Numbered from the stretch's first letter, positions 17,588-27,093 are shown. The stretch: DNA of 64,000 nt from Corynebacterium sp. P3-F1 (GCF_030503635.1 NZ_CP129965.1:620001-684000); one strand, 5' to 3'. Translations and numbers: made by a program. Notes: generated from the letters alone by a model not told the origin.

Positions 17588-18432
17588 GAGCGCGATCCAA
17601 TCCACATTGCGGCTGCACCGACGAGGGTGACGCCAATGATCCACATAGCCAGACCCTCAGCGACGGGGCCAATGCCGCCCAACGCCCAACCTGCGGGGCT
17701 CGGGGTCTCCTTGGACGACTTGATGAAGGCGATGATGTCGCGCTTTTCATCTGCTGTCAGCTGGCGGTCCGAGAACTTCGGCATGTTCTGCGGACCAGTC
17801 AGCATCGCCTGGTAAATCTCCTGCTCATTGGCCGGGTCCAGAACCGGCGCGTACTTACCGGACGACAGCGCACCACCGCGTCCAGTGAAGTTGTGGCAGG
17901 AAGCGCAGTTCAGGCGGAACAGCTCCGAGCCACGTGCAACATCGGCAGCCTGGATTTCGCCATCGAAGTTCTTGCCACGAAGCTCTTCCATAGCGATCGA
18001 GCCGTCTTCGTTGTAGACGAGCTCCGGGCCGCCGCCGTTAGCTGCGACGTATGCCGCCAAAGCCAAGGTCTGCGCCTCGGAGTAGCGCGGCTTCTTACGC
18101 TCAGCCTGGGCATCGTTAGACATCATCGGCATACGGCCGGAGTTCACCTGGAAGTACACAGCGCCCTCGCCAGTACCGATGAGGGACGGGCCGCGATCCT
18201 TCACGCCCTGGAGGTTTGCGCCGTGGCAGGTGATGCAGGCCTGCTCGTAGAGGTCCTTGCCCTCCTGGATCAGCGCTTGGTCATCGCGTTGGGCGGTGGC
18301 CACCTGTGCATCCGGGGTCAGGGCCGTAGCCAGCAGGCCGGCACCCGACAGGCCGATACCGAGCGCAAGAGCGCCGGCGGCGGTGCGGCGCATCTTGCGG
18401 CGGTTCCGCGCCTTCTTTGGGGTGTTATCCAT
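17584..18432 (-). CDS. qcrC: Cytochrome bc1 complex diheme cytochrome c subunit QcrC
   Basis: A 282-residue protein with an N-terminal membrane segment, two cytochrome c domains and a C-terminal membrane anchor (about residues 252-276). Haem-binding C-I-T-C-H is at residues 66-70 and C-A-S-C-H at about 176-180. In mycolata this fused diheme subunit replaces a soluble cytochrome c and hands electrons straight to the CuA site of CtaC in the supercomplex. It lies between ctaE (upstream, 55 bases) and qcrA (overlap of four bases). Confidence 0.97.
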   Translation of the reverse strand: MDNTPKKARNRRKMRRTAAGALALGIGLSGAGLLATALTPDAQVATAQRDDQALIQEGKDLYEQACITCHGANLQGVKDRGPSLIGTGEGAVYFQVNSGRMPMMSNDAQAERKKPRYSEAQTLALAAYVAANGGGPELVYNEDGSIAMEELRGKNFDGEIQAADVARGSELFRLNCASCHNFTGRGGALSSGKYAPVLDPANEQEIYQAMLTGPQNMPKFSDRQLTADEKRDIIAFIKSSKETPSPAGWALGGIGPVAEGLAMWIIGVTLVGAAAMWIGSRS

Positions 18433-18487
18433 GTTGTTCCCTTAAGCGAAAATCGGTGGTTCGTGCTTACGTCCGGTGAGGGACGGG

Positions 18488-19108
18488 CTACTGAACCAGG
18501 TAGAGAGTAACGAACACGCCGATCCACACGACGTCGACGAAGTGCCAGTAGTACGAAGTCACCATGGCGGCGGTTGCCTGCGCCGGAGTGAACTTCGACT
18601 TGGCCACGCGCAGCATGACCACAATGAAAGCGATGATTCCCGCCGTCACGTGAGCCATGTGGAAGCCGGTGATGATGTAGAACACCGAGCCGTACACACT
18701 AGCCTGCGGGGTGACACCGGCCATAGCCATCTCGGTCCACTCAAATGCGACGAGGCCCAAGAAGACCACGCCGAGCGCAATGGTCACCGTGAACCATTTG
18801 CGCAGACCGAAGACGTCGCCCTTCTCAGCGGCGAAGACACCCATCTGAGAAGTGACCGAGGAGGTCACGAGAACGACGGTGATGATCGTGCCGAAGACCA
18901 CGTTTAGGTGGGCCGTTTGGTTCGACCAATCGCCGTTGGACATGCCGTTTGCGCGCGAAGTGAAGTACATCGCGAACAAGCCGGCAAAGAACATCAATTC
19001 TTGGGCGAGGAACACGATCGTTCCCACGCTGACCATATTCGGCCGGTTCAGCACAGGGAGACGGTCGGGCGCTGTCGCCATACCTGGGTTCGTTGTTGCA
19101 GTCGTCAC
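18488..19108 (-). CDS. ctaE: Cytochrome c oxidase subunit III CtaE
   Basis: A 206-residue subunit III of aa3 oxidase with five membrane helices, as in actinobacteria. The H-M-A-H-V-T-A-G and Y-Y-W-H-F-V-D-V-V-W motifs near the C-terminus are characteristic. First gene of ctaE-qcrC-qcrA-qcrB. The GTG at 19108 sits seven bases after GATACT, so the operon mRNA may be leaderless. Subunit I (ctaD) is not in the window. Confidence 0.95.
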   Translation of the reverse strand: MTTATTNPGMATAPDRLPVLNRPNMVSVGTIVFLAQELMFFAGLFAMYFTSRANGMSNGDWSNQTAHLNVVFGTIITVVLVTSSVTSQMGVFAAEKGDVFGLRKWFTVTIALGVVFLGLVAFEWTEMAMAGVTPQASVYGSVFYIITGFHMAHVTAGIIAFIVVMLRVAKSKFTPAQATAAMVTSYYWHFVDVVWIGVFVTLYLVQ

Positions 19109-19115
19109 GCATTAC

Positions 19116-19121
19116 AGTATC
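19116..19121 (-). promoter_or_regulatory. -10 element of ctaE-qcrCAB, probably leaderless
   Basis: GATACT on the minus strand ends seven bases before the GTG of ctaE. Confidence 0.45.
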
Positions 19122-19480
19122 GCCCTTTTCATCCATAAAGTCACCTTGTTCACCCCCGGATTTTTCATGTGAACACAACGTGGACCTGCCCTTTTAATTG
19201 CCGGTTAGCCGCGTGTCGGTACACCCAAGATTGTCGGGAACTAAAAGGCGCCGCTTTACGACGCACATCGACGCTGGTCATCGACGAACTCGTAGACTGC
19301 TCCCAACCCCCCCTCGATGCGCGCGATTAATCTCCCGGGCCGCTCGCGCTCTGGAGTCACCTCAAACAGTTCCCGGGTGTGATGCGATTCACATTTCGCC
19401 CCAGCGAAAACACGAACTCTCCCCTACTTTCGGTTGACCCCCGTTTCGGCGCGGTCGCTATGTGGCCTACCGCCAACAAC

Positions 19481-19513
19481 GAAAATTCCCCCGCACCATT
19501 ATCGGTGCGGGGG
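19481..19513 (-). terminator. Terminator of ctaCF operon
   Basis: Arms CCCCCGCACC (19488-19497) and GGTGCGGGGG (19504-19513), perfect over 10 bp. On the minus strand they are followed by AATTTTC. It lies 28 bases after the ctaF stop. Confidence 0.9.
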
Positions 19514-19540
19514 TGCGCTTCTAGCGGAAGGCGTTGACTG

Positions 19541-19972
19541 CTAGTGCTTTTCGCGCGGAATGCCGTACTGCAGGTTCAGCTTGGTGGTCGCCCAGATCAA
19601 GATGACAGATCCGACAGCCAGCAGCCACAGCTGCCAGAAGGCGATGCCGAAGGCCATGAGGCAGATGCCGCCGGTCATTGCGAGCGGCCAGATCGAGCCC
19701 GGCGAGAAGAAGCCCAGAACACCTGCCCCGTCTTCAACCTCAGCTTCCTCCCAGTCCTCCGGAAGAACGTCGCTGCGCTTTTCCGTGAAGTTCAGGTAGC
19801 CACCGAGCATGAACGAGAAGGCCGAGGCCAAGATGAGCGCGACGCCGCCGGCCCATTCGTAGCCGTACAGGTAGGCATCATCGCCGACGAAATTCGTGGC
19901 GAATGCGTACAACACCGCCATGATGGTCAGAAAGACGCCGTTGGCGTAGAAAACTTTTGCTCCAGTTCCCAT
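19541..19972 (-). CDS. ctaF: Cytochrome c oxidase subunit IV CtaF (actinobacterial)
   Basis: A 143-residue membrane protein with four hydrophobic helices (about residues 8-28, 35-60, 90-110 and 112-132), matching the actinobacterial subunit IV of aa3 oxidase. A conserved G-Y-L-N-F-T-E-K and an acidic loop with [11 protein letters not shown] are seen. It lies 18 bases after ctaC in the same operon and before a strong terminator. Confidence 0.92.
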   Translation of the reverse strand: MGTGAKVFYANGVFLTIMAVLYAFATNFVGDDAYLYGYEWAGGVALILASAFSFMLGGYLNFTEKRSDVLPEDWEEAEVEDGAGVLGFFSPGSIWPLAMTGGICLMAFGIAFWQLWLLAVGSVILIWATTKLNLQYGIPREKH

Positions 19973-19990
19973 TGCTTTTCCTAGCCTCTC

Positions 19991-21076
19991 TTAGACGTTC
20001 TGCACGGCGTTGTCGCCGTCGCGGGTTCCGGTTCGGTCGGAGTTGAACGGACGGGTGGACGTTGCAAAGGGCTCTTCGCCAATGGATGCGAGGGCCTCGG
20101 AGTTAGCCGCATTCGGGTTCTGTTCGCGGAACCGCATGTAGTCGCGGAACCTATCCGGGGAGACCGCGCGGATCTCGAAGTTCATCATGGAGTGGTAGGT
20201 ACCGCACATCTCAGCACAGCGGCCGACGAAGGCGCCTTCCTTGCTGATCTCTTCAATTTGGAAGCGACGTTCCTGCTGGTTCGCCTCTGGGTGGGAGTAG
20301 ACGTCGCGTTTGAACAGGAACTCCGGGACCCAGAAAGCGTGGGACACGTCGCCGGACGCCAAGCGGAACTCGATCGGAGTGTCCGTCGGGAGGACCAGAA
20401 CCGGGACCTCCTCAGTGGTGCCCACTGTCTCGATCTTGTTGTAGTTCAAGTAGGACTTGTCTGACATGGAATGACCGTGAATCGGGTTCGCGTTGTGCAC
20501 GTCGTCATCGTCGTACTTCGACTCGTCAGCCAGCTTTTGACGCTCCAGGTCCGCCCCGTCATAATCGGAGCCCGTCGGGGAAAGATCAGCACCGACCTGC
20601 GCGTAACCGAACTTCCAGTTCCACTGGAAGCCGGTGACGTCGACGGTGACTTCCGGTTCCTTATCCAGGGCAGTGACCTTGGTCTGAGCCTGAACGGTGA
20701 AGAAGAACAGGACCATCACAATAATGATCGGAACAATGGTCAGTCCCAGCTCCAACGGAACGTTGTACTGCAGCTGCTTCGGGAATTCCCCGGCGCCCTG
20801 CTTCTGGCGGCGCTTCCCACCCCAGGCAAAGATGCCGTAAAGGAAGATGCCCCACATAATGATGCCGATGATCCAGGCCGCCAGCCAGACCCACACCCAG
20901 AAGTTGTACAAGCCTGCACCTTCGGGGGTGACGGGGTCCGGCCAGCCCATGTCGAGCAAGTTCGACAATGCGCTCGGCGGTTCAGCCTCACAGCCAGCGA
21001 GACCGAGAGTGCTGAGCGCGAGCACGCCTGCGACTCCGATCTTCTTGGCCAGGCCACGGTTCTTTGCCGTATCCAC
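19991..21076 (-). CDS. ctaC: Cytochrome c oxidase subunit II CtaC
   Basis: A 361-residue lipoprotein subunit II. The signal ends in the lipobox L-A-G-C (C29). Two membrane helices follow (about 55-80 and 100-125). The CuA site is in C-A-E-M-C-G-T-Y-H-S-M-M (C287, C291, H295, M298), with the partner His in V-S-H-A-F-W. It takes electrons from QcrC. The extra loop around residues 165-205 is a feature of actinobacterial CtaC that contacts the bc1 complex. The GTG at 21076 is chosen because AGGAAGG lies nine bases upstream and the resulting signal peptide is normal; the frame stays open for eight more codons. Confidence 0.96.
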   Translation of the reverse strand: MDTAKNRGLAKKIGVAGVLALSTLGLAGCEAEPPSALSNLLDMGWPDPVTPEGAGLYNFWVWVWLAAWIIGIIMWGIFLYGIFAWGGKRRQKQGAGEFPKQLQYNVPLELGLTIVPIIIVMVLFFFTVQAQTKVTALDKEPEVTVDVTGFQWNWKFGYAQVGADLSPTGSDYDGADLERQKLADESKYDDDDVHNANPIHGHSMSDKSYLNYNKIETVGTTEEVPVLVLPTDTPIEFRLASGDVSHAFWVPEFLFKRDVYSHPEANQQERRFQIEEISKEGAFVGRCAEMCGTYHSMMNFEIRAVSPDRFRDYMRFREQNPNAANSEALASIGEEPFATSTRPFNSDRTGTRDGDNAVQNV

Positions 21077-21340
21077 GTGTGTCTGCCTTCCTGTCCACAC
21101 AAACGAAAAAGCTGTGAATACTCTTCATGTCTCCGCCCCAACTGGATTCCAGCCACGGGAGAGGACAGCAGAATATTCCTACCCAGTCAGAATAGATTAT
21201 CTGCGCGCCGTTCCTAACCTGCCGGGGTTCGCATGTTCAGGCAGTCCAGCCCGCCTACCTAAGCCGGCCCGACGACAATCCCATTACCCGCTGGTTACCT
21301 GCTATGACCGTGCCCCGTAGCCACCGCCCTCCTCCTCATG

Positions 21341-21356
21341 TGTGTCAGCAGTCACA
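21341..21356. promoter_or_regulatory. Possible GlxR (CRP-family) site
   Basis: TGTGTCAGCAGTCACA differs at one base of the TGTGA half of the GlxR consensus TGTGAnnTnnnTCACA and lacks the central T. GlxR is known to control the ctaCF operon of C. glutamicum. Its position between the two divergent genes is suitable. Confidence 0.45.
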
Positions 21357-21517
21357 TAATTCGGCCTGAATATCAACCGGAAGTTGCACCCCTATTGGGG
21401 ACGGGCTAAAGGTGGCCCCTCGTACAGTCCTTCCCCGGCGCGACCCCTGGCATCGCGCCACGCGGATGGTCGCCAATTCCGGCGGTGGTCCATCCGGGCT
21501 TTATTGTGGGTAGGGCT

Positions 21518-21529
21518 GAAAACGTTTTC
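21518..21529. promoter_or_regulatory. 12-bp palindrome GAAAACGTTTTC before ltsA
   Basis: A perfect palindrome with a central CG, 30 bases before the ltsA ATG and just upstream of its ribosome binding site. Central-CG palindromes flanked by A/T tracts are typical operators of LacI-family repressors. No such regulator is in the window. Confidence 0.4.
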
Positions 21530-21558
21530 CTTAAATGACCATCTAAGGAGTCATTCCC

Positions 21559-23481
21559 ATGTGCGGTCTTCTCGCCATGCTGACAAGCACCTCCAACGCT
21601 TCCGAGTTCGCGGATGCAGCGGAGCGAGCTCTCCCATGCTTCTATCACCGCGGCCCCGATGCTGCCGGTACATGGCACGACGAGGACGCCCTCTTCGGTT
21701 TCAATCGCCTCGCCATCATCGACCTCGAGCATTCCCACCAGCCGCTACGTTGGGGCCCGGCCGAGAATCCGGAACGTTACGCCCTGACTTTCAACGGCGA
21801 GATTTACAACTACGTCGAGTTGCGCGAGGAGCTGACGGCCGCAGGACTCGACTTCAACACAGGGGGCGATTCGGAGACCATTGTCGTCGGCTACCACCAC
21901 TGGGGCCCCGAAGTGGTCAAGCATCTTCGCGGCATGTTCGCCTTCGTTATCTGGGACACCGAGACCCGAACGATGTTTGCCGCCCGCGACCAATTCGGAA
22001 TCAAGCCTCTGTACTACGCCACCACTGAGTCAGGCACCGTCTTCTCTTCCGAGAAAAAGGCCCTCCTGGAAATGGCACCTCAGCTCGGTCTAGACCTCAG
22101 CCTGGACCGTCGTGCCATCGAGCATTATGTCGACCTGCAGTACGTTCCCGAGCCTGAATCTCTGCACAGCTCGATTCGCCGCCTCGAATCCGGCTGCACC
22201 GCCACTCTCACTCCCGGTGGCCAGGTCGAAGCGCAGCGTTACTTCAACCCGCAGTTCAATGTTCTTCCTGTGCCCAAGGACAAAGAGGAGGAACTGTTCA
22301 CCAAGATCGCCGGGGCGCTGGAAGATTCCGTCGCAAAGCATATGCGTGCTGACGTTACCGTCGGCTCCTTCCTCTCCGGCGGTATCGACTCGACAGCGAT
22401 CGCGACGCTTGCCAAGCGCCACAACCCGAATCTTTTGACCTTCACCACGGGCTTCGAACGCGAGGGGTACTCCGAGGTGGATGTCGCCGCCGAATCCGCT
22501 GAAGCGATCGGCGTCGAGCACATCGTCAAAGTCGTCTCCCCTGAGGAGTATGCGGACGCGATCCCGAAGATCATGTGGTACCTCGATGACCCCGTCGCGG
22601 ACCCTTCCCTCGTTCCGTTGTTCTTTGTCGCGCAGGAGGCTCGCAAGCACGTCAAGGTGGTGCTTTCAGGCGAAGGAGCCGACGAACTCTTCGGTGGATA
22701 CACCATTTATAAGGAGCCTTTGTCGCTCGCACCCTTCGAGAAGATGCCTGACCCGTTGCTCAAAGGACTGAACAAATTGGGTCGGATTCTGCCGGAAGGA
22801 ATGAAGGGTAAGTCTCTTCTCGAACGTGGCACCTCACCGATGGAAACCCGCTATTACGGCAACGCCCGCTCCTTCAATTACGACCAGTTGCGACGCGTTC
22901 TCCCGTGGGCAAAGCCAGAATGGGATCACCGCGAAGTGACCGCCCCGATCTACGCCCGCTCGCAGGACATGGATCCTGTCGCGCGCATGCAGCACCTCGA
23001 CTTGTTCACCTGGATGCGCGGCGACATCTTGGTCAAGGCAGACAAGATCAACATGGCACACTCCCTCGAGCTGCGCGTGCCGTTCTTGGATAAGGAGGTC
23101 TTCGCCGTCGCAGAAACCATCCCGGCAGATCTGAAGATCTCCCACGGAACCACAAAGTACGCGCTACGCAAGGCCATGGAGCAGATCGTTCCGCCGCATG
23201 TCCTGAACCGCAAGAAGCTCGGTTTCCCCGTACCTATGCGCCACTGGCTTGCGGGCGACGAGCTCTACGGCTGGGCCGAAGAGACTATTCGGGAGTCCCT
23301 GACCGACGAGATCTTCAACAAACCCGAGGTCCTCGAGATGCTGAGAGAGCACCGCGACAGAGTTTCCGATCACTCACGTCGTCTGTGGACCGTGTTGGCA
23401 TTCATGATCTGGCACGGCGTCTTTGTCGAGCAGCGCATCGATCCGGGTATCGAGCACCGCGAGTACCCGGTGGATCTCTAG
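21559..23481 (+). CDS. ltsA: Glutamine-dependent amidotransferase LtsA (AsnB-like)
   Basis: A 640-residue class II glutamine amidotransferase. C2 (M-C-G-L-L) is the N-terminal nucleophile of the glutaminase domain (residues 1-200). The C-terminal synthetase domain has the PP-loop S-F-L-S-G-G-I-D-S-T (about 272-281) and S-G-E-G-A-D-E-L-F-G-G. In C. glutamicum LtsA amidates the meso-diaminopimelate side chain in peptidoglycan, and mutants become lysozyme-sensitive. The sequence resembles asparagine synthetase, so the cell-wall role rests on its position next to ctaC, as in C. glutamicum (cg2410). CTAAGGAG precedes the ATG. Confidence 0.93.
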   Translation: MCGLLAMLTSTSNASEFADAAERALPCFYHRGPDAAGTWHDEDALFGFNRLAIIDLEHSHQPLRWGPAENPERYALTFNGEIYNYVELREELTAAGLDFNTGGDSETIVVGYHHWGPEVVKHLRGMFAFVIWDTETRTMFAARDQFGIKPLYYATTESGTVFSSEKKALLEMAPQLGLDLSLDRRAIEHYVDLQYVPEPESLHSSIRRLESGCTATLTPGGQVEAQRYFNPQFNVLPVPKDKEEELFTKIAGALEDSVAKHMRADVTVGSFLSGGIDSTAIATLAKRHNPNLLTFTTGFEREGYSEVDVAAESAEAIGVEHIVKVVSPEEYADAIPKIMWYLDDPVADPSLVPLFFVAQEARKHVKVVLSGEGADELFGGYTIYKEPLSLAPFEKMPDPLLKGLNKLGRILPEGMKGKSLLERGTSPMETRYYGNARSFNYDQLRRVLPWAKPEWDHREVTAPIYARSQDMDPVARMQHLDLFTWMRGDILVKADKINMAHSLELRVPFLDKEVFAVAETIPADLKISHGTTKYALRKAMEQIVPPHVLNRKKLGFPVPMRHWLAGDELYGWAEETIRESLTDEIFNKPEVLEMLREHRDRVSDHSRRLWTVLAFMIWHGVFVEQRIDPGIEHREYPVDL

Positions 23482-23510
23482 CCGCCGTACTCGGCCCATC
23501 GTTTCAACAG

Positions 23511-23550
23511 AAAGGGAGTGCCCCGATCAACTGGGGCGCTCCCTTTTCTC
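23511..23550 (+). terminator. Terminator of ltsA
   Basis: Arms AAAGGGAGTGCCCC (23511-23524) and GGGGCGCTCCCTTTT (23533-23547), with one G-T style irregularity, followed by CTC. It lies 30 bases after the ltsA stop. Confidence 0.88.
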
Positions 23551-23606
23551 ATTCTGCCGCCCTCCGCTGCTTCCAGCGGAGGGGCATTCGCGCAAAGTTC
23601 TCCTCT

Positions 23607-23951
23607 TTAGTTGAAGGAGTCACCGCAAGCGCAAGACCCGCCTGCGTTCGGGTTATCGATGGTGAAACCCTGCTGCTCGATCGTGTCAGCGAAGTCGATC
23701 TCGGCGCCCATCAGATAGGGGACGCTCATTTTGTCCACCACGAGACGGACACCACCGATGACATCGGCCCTGTCCCCTTCGAGGTCACGGTCGTCGAAGT
23801 AGAGTTGGTAACGCAGCCCGGCGCAGCCGCCCGGCTGAACGGCGATGCGCAGGGACAGGTCGTTGCGTCCTTCCTGATCCAGCAGCGCCTTCGCCTTTGC
23901 AGCGGCTGCTTCTGTGAGCTTCACGCCGGTTGCGGAAGTCGGTGCAGTCAT
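23607..23951 (-). CDS. A-type iron-sulfur carrier protein (IscA/ErpA/HesB family)
   Basis: A 114-residue protein with the three conserved cysteines of A-type carriers: C43 in P-G-G-C-A-G and C107/C109 in the C-terminal S-C-A-C-G-D-S-F. Such proteins deliver Fe-S clusters to targets. In actinobacteria the single homologue (Rv2204c type) lies beside the cytochrome oxidase genes, as here. It may serve the Rieske protein or lipoyl synthase, both in this window (inference). AAGGAG lies eight bases before the ATG. The ltsA terminator also lies between the two convergent genes. Confidence 0.92.
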   Translation of the reverse strand: MTAPTSATGVKLTEAAAAKAKALLDQEGRNDLSLRIAVQPGGCAGLRYQLYFDDRDLEGDRADVIGGVRLVVDKMSVPYLMGAEIDFADTIEQQGFTIDNPNAGGSCACGDSFN

Positions 23952-24130
23952 GATCGTTTCTCCTTGCCTACGAATCGTGTTGGGGACCGAGCCTACTCCG
24001 GGCCGGCACCTGGATGCTAGTACACCCTAACTTGCGCTGTTCACAGACCGTTTAGGCTGAAACCAGTGCTTCTGATTACCCATAACGTCACCTACTGCAC
24101 CCGTATTCCCACCTGCACGTCAGTGTTTTG

Positions 24131-24136
24131 TAGCCT
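24131..24136 (+). promoter_or_regulatory. -10 element of DUF3043 gene, leaderless
   Basis: TAGCCT lies exactly seven bases before the GTG at 24144, with no ribosome binding site between them. Confidence 0.6.
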
Positions 24137-24143
24137 AGAGTGC

Positions 24144-24902
24144 GTGAAACTTCCTTGGCAGAAATCCGATGCCCCTGCGGCCGATGACGCGGCCGCTAAC
24201 GGCGGCTCCACCAAGCTCGACCTCGGCGGGAGCTCGAAGCCTTTCACAAGCGAAGCTGGGCAGACGGCGAAGAAGAACGTCGGCGAGGACGGCAAGCCGC
24301 TGCCGAAGGGTTACACCCCGCCAAAGGGCCGCCCGACACCGAAACGCCACGACCAGGAGGTCAAGCGCGGTGTCGTCCGCGACCCGAACGCGATGTCCAA
24401 ACCGCAGCAGGCGCAAAAGCGCAAAGAACTGAAGTCGTCCATGTCCAAGGAGGAATGGAAGGACTACAAGAAGAAGGAGCGGCAGGAGCGGCGCGAGCAG
24501 AACAAGGAGATCCAGGCCCGCATGGATGCGGGCGAGGAGCGCTACCTAATGGACCGCGACAAGGGTGAGATCCGTCGTTACGTCCGCGATTGGGTGGATT
24601 CGCGCCGCTTCTTGTCCAACTACATGCTGCCGGCCATGGTGGTTCTGCTCGCCATCATGATCATTGGCATTTTCTTGCCGCGCGTGGCTGAGATTCTCTC
24701 GCTCATTTCGATGGTGTTCATCATCGGCATCTTCGTGGAGATCGTCCTCATCGGCCGCCGAGCCAACCGGGCCGTGCGCGAGAAATTCCCCGATACTGAC
24801 GAGACTGGGTTCGGGCTGGGTATGTATGCCTACTCGCGCGCGTCGCAGCCGCGCGGTTGGCGCACACCAAAGCCACGGGTAGAAGCTGGCACCAAGATTT
24901 AA
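24144..24902 (+). CDS. DUF3043 family membrane protein
   Basis: A 252-residue protein of the DUF3043 family, which is found next to this locus throughout mycolata; function unknown. A charged, Lys-rich N-terminal half (residues 1-150, with G-Y-T-P-P-K-G-R-P-T-P-K-R and many K/E/R) is followed by two adjacent membrane helices (about 165-185 and 190-212) and a basic tail. The GTG at 24144 is preferred over an upstream open frame because it fits the family start M-K-L-P-W and a leaderless promoter. cobT follows after 21 bases. Confidence 0.82.
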   Translation: MKLPWQKSDAPAADDAAANGGSTKLDLGGSSKPFTSEAGQTAKKNVGEDGKPLPKGYTPPKGRPTPKRHDQEVKRGVVRDPNAMSKPQQAQKRKELKSSMSKEEWKDYKKKERQERREQNKEIQARMDAGEERYLMDRDKGEIRRYVRDWVDSRRFLSNYMLPAMVVLLAIMIIGIFLPRVAEILSLISMVFIIGIFVEIVLIGRRANRAVREKFPDTDETGFGLGMYAYSRASQPRGWRTPKPRVEAGTKI

Positions 24903-24923
24903 CCTCGAACGACAGGCACGACC

Positions 24924-25967
24924 ATGAGCGTTTCATTGGAATTCGACCAGGTACCGCTGCCGGATAGGGCTGTTGAGGCGAGCGTCCTCGCCGCCATGAC
25001 CGAAAACCCGCGCGGCGTGTCTTTCGGCCGCCTCGCTTCCGTCGGTGCGTGGGTCGCCGGCCGCCAAGGCGAAGCTCCTCCTCGTGCGGTCGTATCTCCG
25101 CGCATCGTCGTTTTCGCGGGCGACCACGGGATCGCTCGGCGAGGTGTCTCCGCGTTCACTCCAGATGCCTCCGCTCTGCAGGCCGACGAGGTTGCCGCGG
25201 GCGCGGCCCCCGTGAACACGCTGGCGCGCGCGGCTGGGGCATCAGTGGAGCTGGTGCGCGTCAGCGTGGATGCGCCGGAATCGCTCATCAGTCGGGGCTC
25301 CGGGGCAATCGATGTCGAAGACGCGATGAGCGATGAACAATTCGCTAACTCCGCGGAGCTCGGCAAAAAGGTCGCAGACACCGCGGTCGATGCCGGATGT
25401 GGCATCGTCATACCTGGCGATATCGGGGTGGCCAACACCACCGTGGCCGCCGCTGTTGTGGGCACTCTCACCTTCACCGAGCCTGTGATGGCCGTCGGTC
25501 GTGGAAGTGGAATCAACGACGAGATCTGGAAAATCAAGATCGCTGCGGTACGCGACGCGATGTTCCGCGCTCGTGACGCCCACGATAATGTCGCGGAAGT
25601 GATGCGCCGAATTTCTTCGCCGGATTTCGTTGCGCTGACAGCGTTCATTGCGCAATGTGCGGTGCGGCGCACGCCCGTGCTTATCGACGGAGCGTTCCCC
25701 TCCGCCGCCGCCTACGCCGCCGAGCGGCTCGCCTCCGGTGTGAAGGAGTGGCTGATCGCCAGCCAACTGACACCGGAGCCGTGCCATAAGGTGTGTCTGC
25801 ACGCACTCGATCTGACCCCTGTGGCTGCCCTCGACATGACCACGGGCCAAGGCGCCGGCGGTGCCGCAGTGCTCCCGTTGATCGCATCGGCGGTAGAGCT
25901 GGTCGGAGACGAGATGTATACGCAAAACGGGGCAGGCGATGATGCCGGCCCCGTGAAACTTCGATAA
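24924..25967 (+). CDS. cobT: Nicotinate-nucleotide-dimethylbenzimidazole phosphoribosyltransferase CobT
   Basis: A 347-residue protein of normal length. It makes alpha-ribazole phosphate from nicotinate mononucleotide and a lower-ligand base for cobamide assembly. Family motifs: V-V-F-A-G-D-H-G-I-A-R-R-G-V-S (about residues 70-84), P-G-D-I-G-V-A-N-T-T (about 165-174), D-G-A-F-P-S-A-A-A-Y-A, and the catalytic Glu region E-L-V-G-D-E. In C. glutamicum cobU and cobS flank it; here neither is present and ilvE follows directly in the opposite direction (stops seven bases apart). Confidence 0.9.
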   Translation: MSVSLEFDQVPLPDRAVEASVLAAMTENPRGVSFGRLASVGAWVAGRQGEAPPRAVVSPRIVVFAGDHGIARRGVSAFTPDASALQADEVAAGAAPVNTLARAAGASVELVRVSVDAPESLISRGSGAIDVEDAMSDEQFANSAELGKKVADTAVDAGCGIVIPGDIGVANTTVAAAVVGTLTFTEPVMAVGRGSGINDEIWKIKIAAVRDAMFRARDAHDNVAEVMRRISSPDFVALTAFIAQCAVRRTPVLIDGAFPSAAAYAAERLASGVKEWLIASQLTPEPCHKVCLHALDLTPVAALDMTTGQGAGGAAVLPLIASAVELVGDEMYTQNGAGDDAGPVKLR

Positions 25968-25974
25968 GCGCTAA

Positions 25975-27093
25975 CTACGGTGCTGGGATGAGCGTGTGGA
26001 CCCAGCCGTGGGTGTCCTCGACCTCGCCGCGCTGAATCTTGGTCAGGCGCTCGCGCAGAGCCATGGTGACATCGCCCGCCTCATTGTCGTTGACGGTGAA
26101 GTCGATGTCGTTGCCTACGATGTGGCCGACCGGAGTGATTACGGCCGCGGTGCCGCACGCGAAGGATTCGGTCATCTTCCCCTTCGCAACATCGTTCTTC
26201 CAGTCTTCGACCGAAATGCGCAGCTCCTCCGTCTCGTACCCCAGGTCTTGTGCAACCTGAAGCAGGGAGTCGCGCGTGATGCCGGGCAGCAGAGAGCCGG
26301 ACAGCTCCGGTGTGACAAGCTTGACGTTCCCGTCGCCATCTCCCGAGCCGTAGACGAACATGAGATTCATGCCGCCCATTTCCTCGATATATGTCCGCTC
26401 GATCGCATCCAGCCACACGACCTGGTCGCAGCCCTGCTCCTGGGCCTGTGCCTGCGCGAGGAGGGACGCCGCGTAGTTGCCCGCGAATTTAGCGGCACCT
26501 GTTCCACCCGGCGCGGCGCGGACGTAGTCCTCGGAGATCCACACCTTGACCGGCTTGATGCCTCCGGAGAAGTAAGCGCCGGCCGGGGACGCGATGACGT
26601 AGTAAGTGTAGGTGCTGGCCGGCTTCACGCCGAGGCTGATCTCCGTGGAGATCATGAACGGACGCAGGTACAGGGCTGCTTCGCCGCCAGCCTCCGGCAC
26701 CCAGGCCTCGTCGATGTCGACGATCTGGCGCAGGGATTCCACGAAGAGTTCCTCGGGCAGATCCGGCATGGCTAAACGCTCAGCAGAATTCTGCATGCGT
26801 CGCGCGTTCTGCTCCGGCCGAAATGTCGCGATGGATCCGTCCGGCTGGCGGTACGCCTTCAGACCCTCGAAGATCGCCTGGCCGTAGTGGAAGACCATGG
26901 ACGCCGGGTCGAATTCGATCGGCGCGTACGGCTCGACGCGGGCGTTGTGCCAGCCTTCGTCCTCAGACCAGTCGATGGCCACCATGTGATCGGTGAATTT
27001 CTCGCCGAATTTCGGGTTCTTGAGAATTTCGGCGCGCTGCTCTTCGCTCGCCGGATTCTCGTTCATCTTCACGGTGAATTCCAAGTTCGTCAT
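25975..27093 (-). CDS. ilvE: Branched-chain amino acid aminotransferase IlvE
   Basis: A 372-residue fold-type IV PLP enzyme that makes valine, leucine and isoleucine from their 2-oxo acids. Seen are [14 protein letters not shown] (about 69-82), [19 protein letters not shown] (about 188-206, PLP Lys in A-A-K) and [18 protein letters not shown]. The ATG at 27093 fits the family start M-T-N-L-E-F and a near-leaderless promoter; a longer frame upstream lacks both. Confidence 0.95.
   Translation of the reverse strand: MTNLEFTVKMNENPASEEQRAEILKNPKFGEKFTDHMVAIDWSEDEGWHNARVEPYAPIEFDPASMVFHYGQAIFEGLKAYRQPDGSIATFRPEQNARRMQNSAERLAMPDLPEELFVESLRQIVDIDEAWVPEAGGEAALYLRPFMISTEISLGVKPASTYTYYVIASPAGAYFSGGIKPVKVWISEDYVRAAPGGTGAAKFAGNYAASLLAQAQAQEQGCDQVVWLDAIERTYIEEMGGMNLMFVYGSGDGDGNVKLVTPELSGSLLPGITRDSLLQVAQDLGYETEELRISVEDWKNDVAKGKMTESFACGTAAVITPVGHIVGNDIDFTVNDNEAGDVTMALRERLTKIQRGEVEDTHGWVHTLIPAP

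Larger units (their letters stand above)
19109..19540. other. Intergenic region ctaE / ctaF
   Basis: 432 bases with no convincing gene. It holds the ctaE promoter at the left, a small inverted repeat TTTCGC-CCCA-GCGAAA (19394-19409) of unknown meaning, and the ctaF terminator at the right (19481-19513). Confidence 0.6.
21077..21558. other. Intergenic regulatory region ctaC / ltsA
   Basis: 482 bases between divergent genes. It holds the ctaC promoter (minus strand) in the AT-rich stretch around 21170-21205, a GlxR-like site (21341-21356), and in front of ltsA a 12-bp palindrome (21518-21529) and a ribosome binding site. No gene is seen. Confidence 0.6.
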
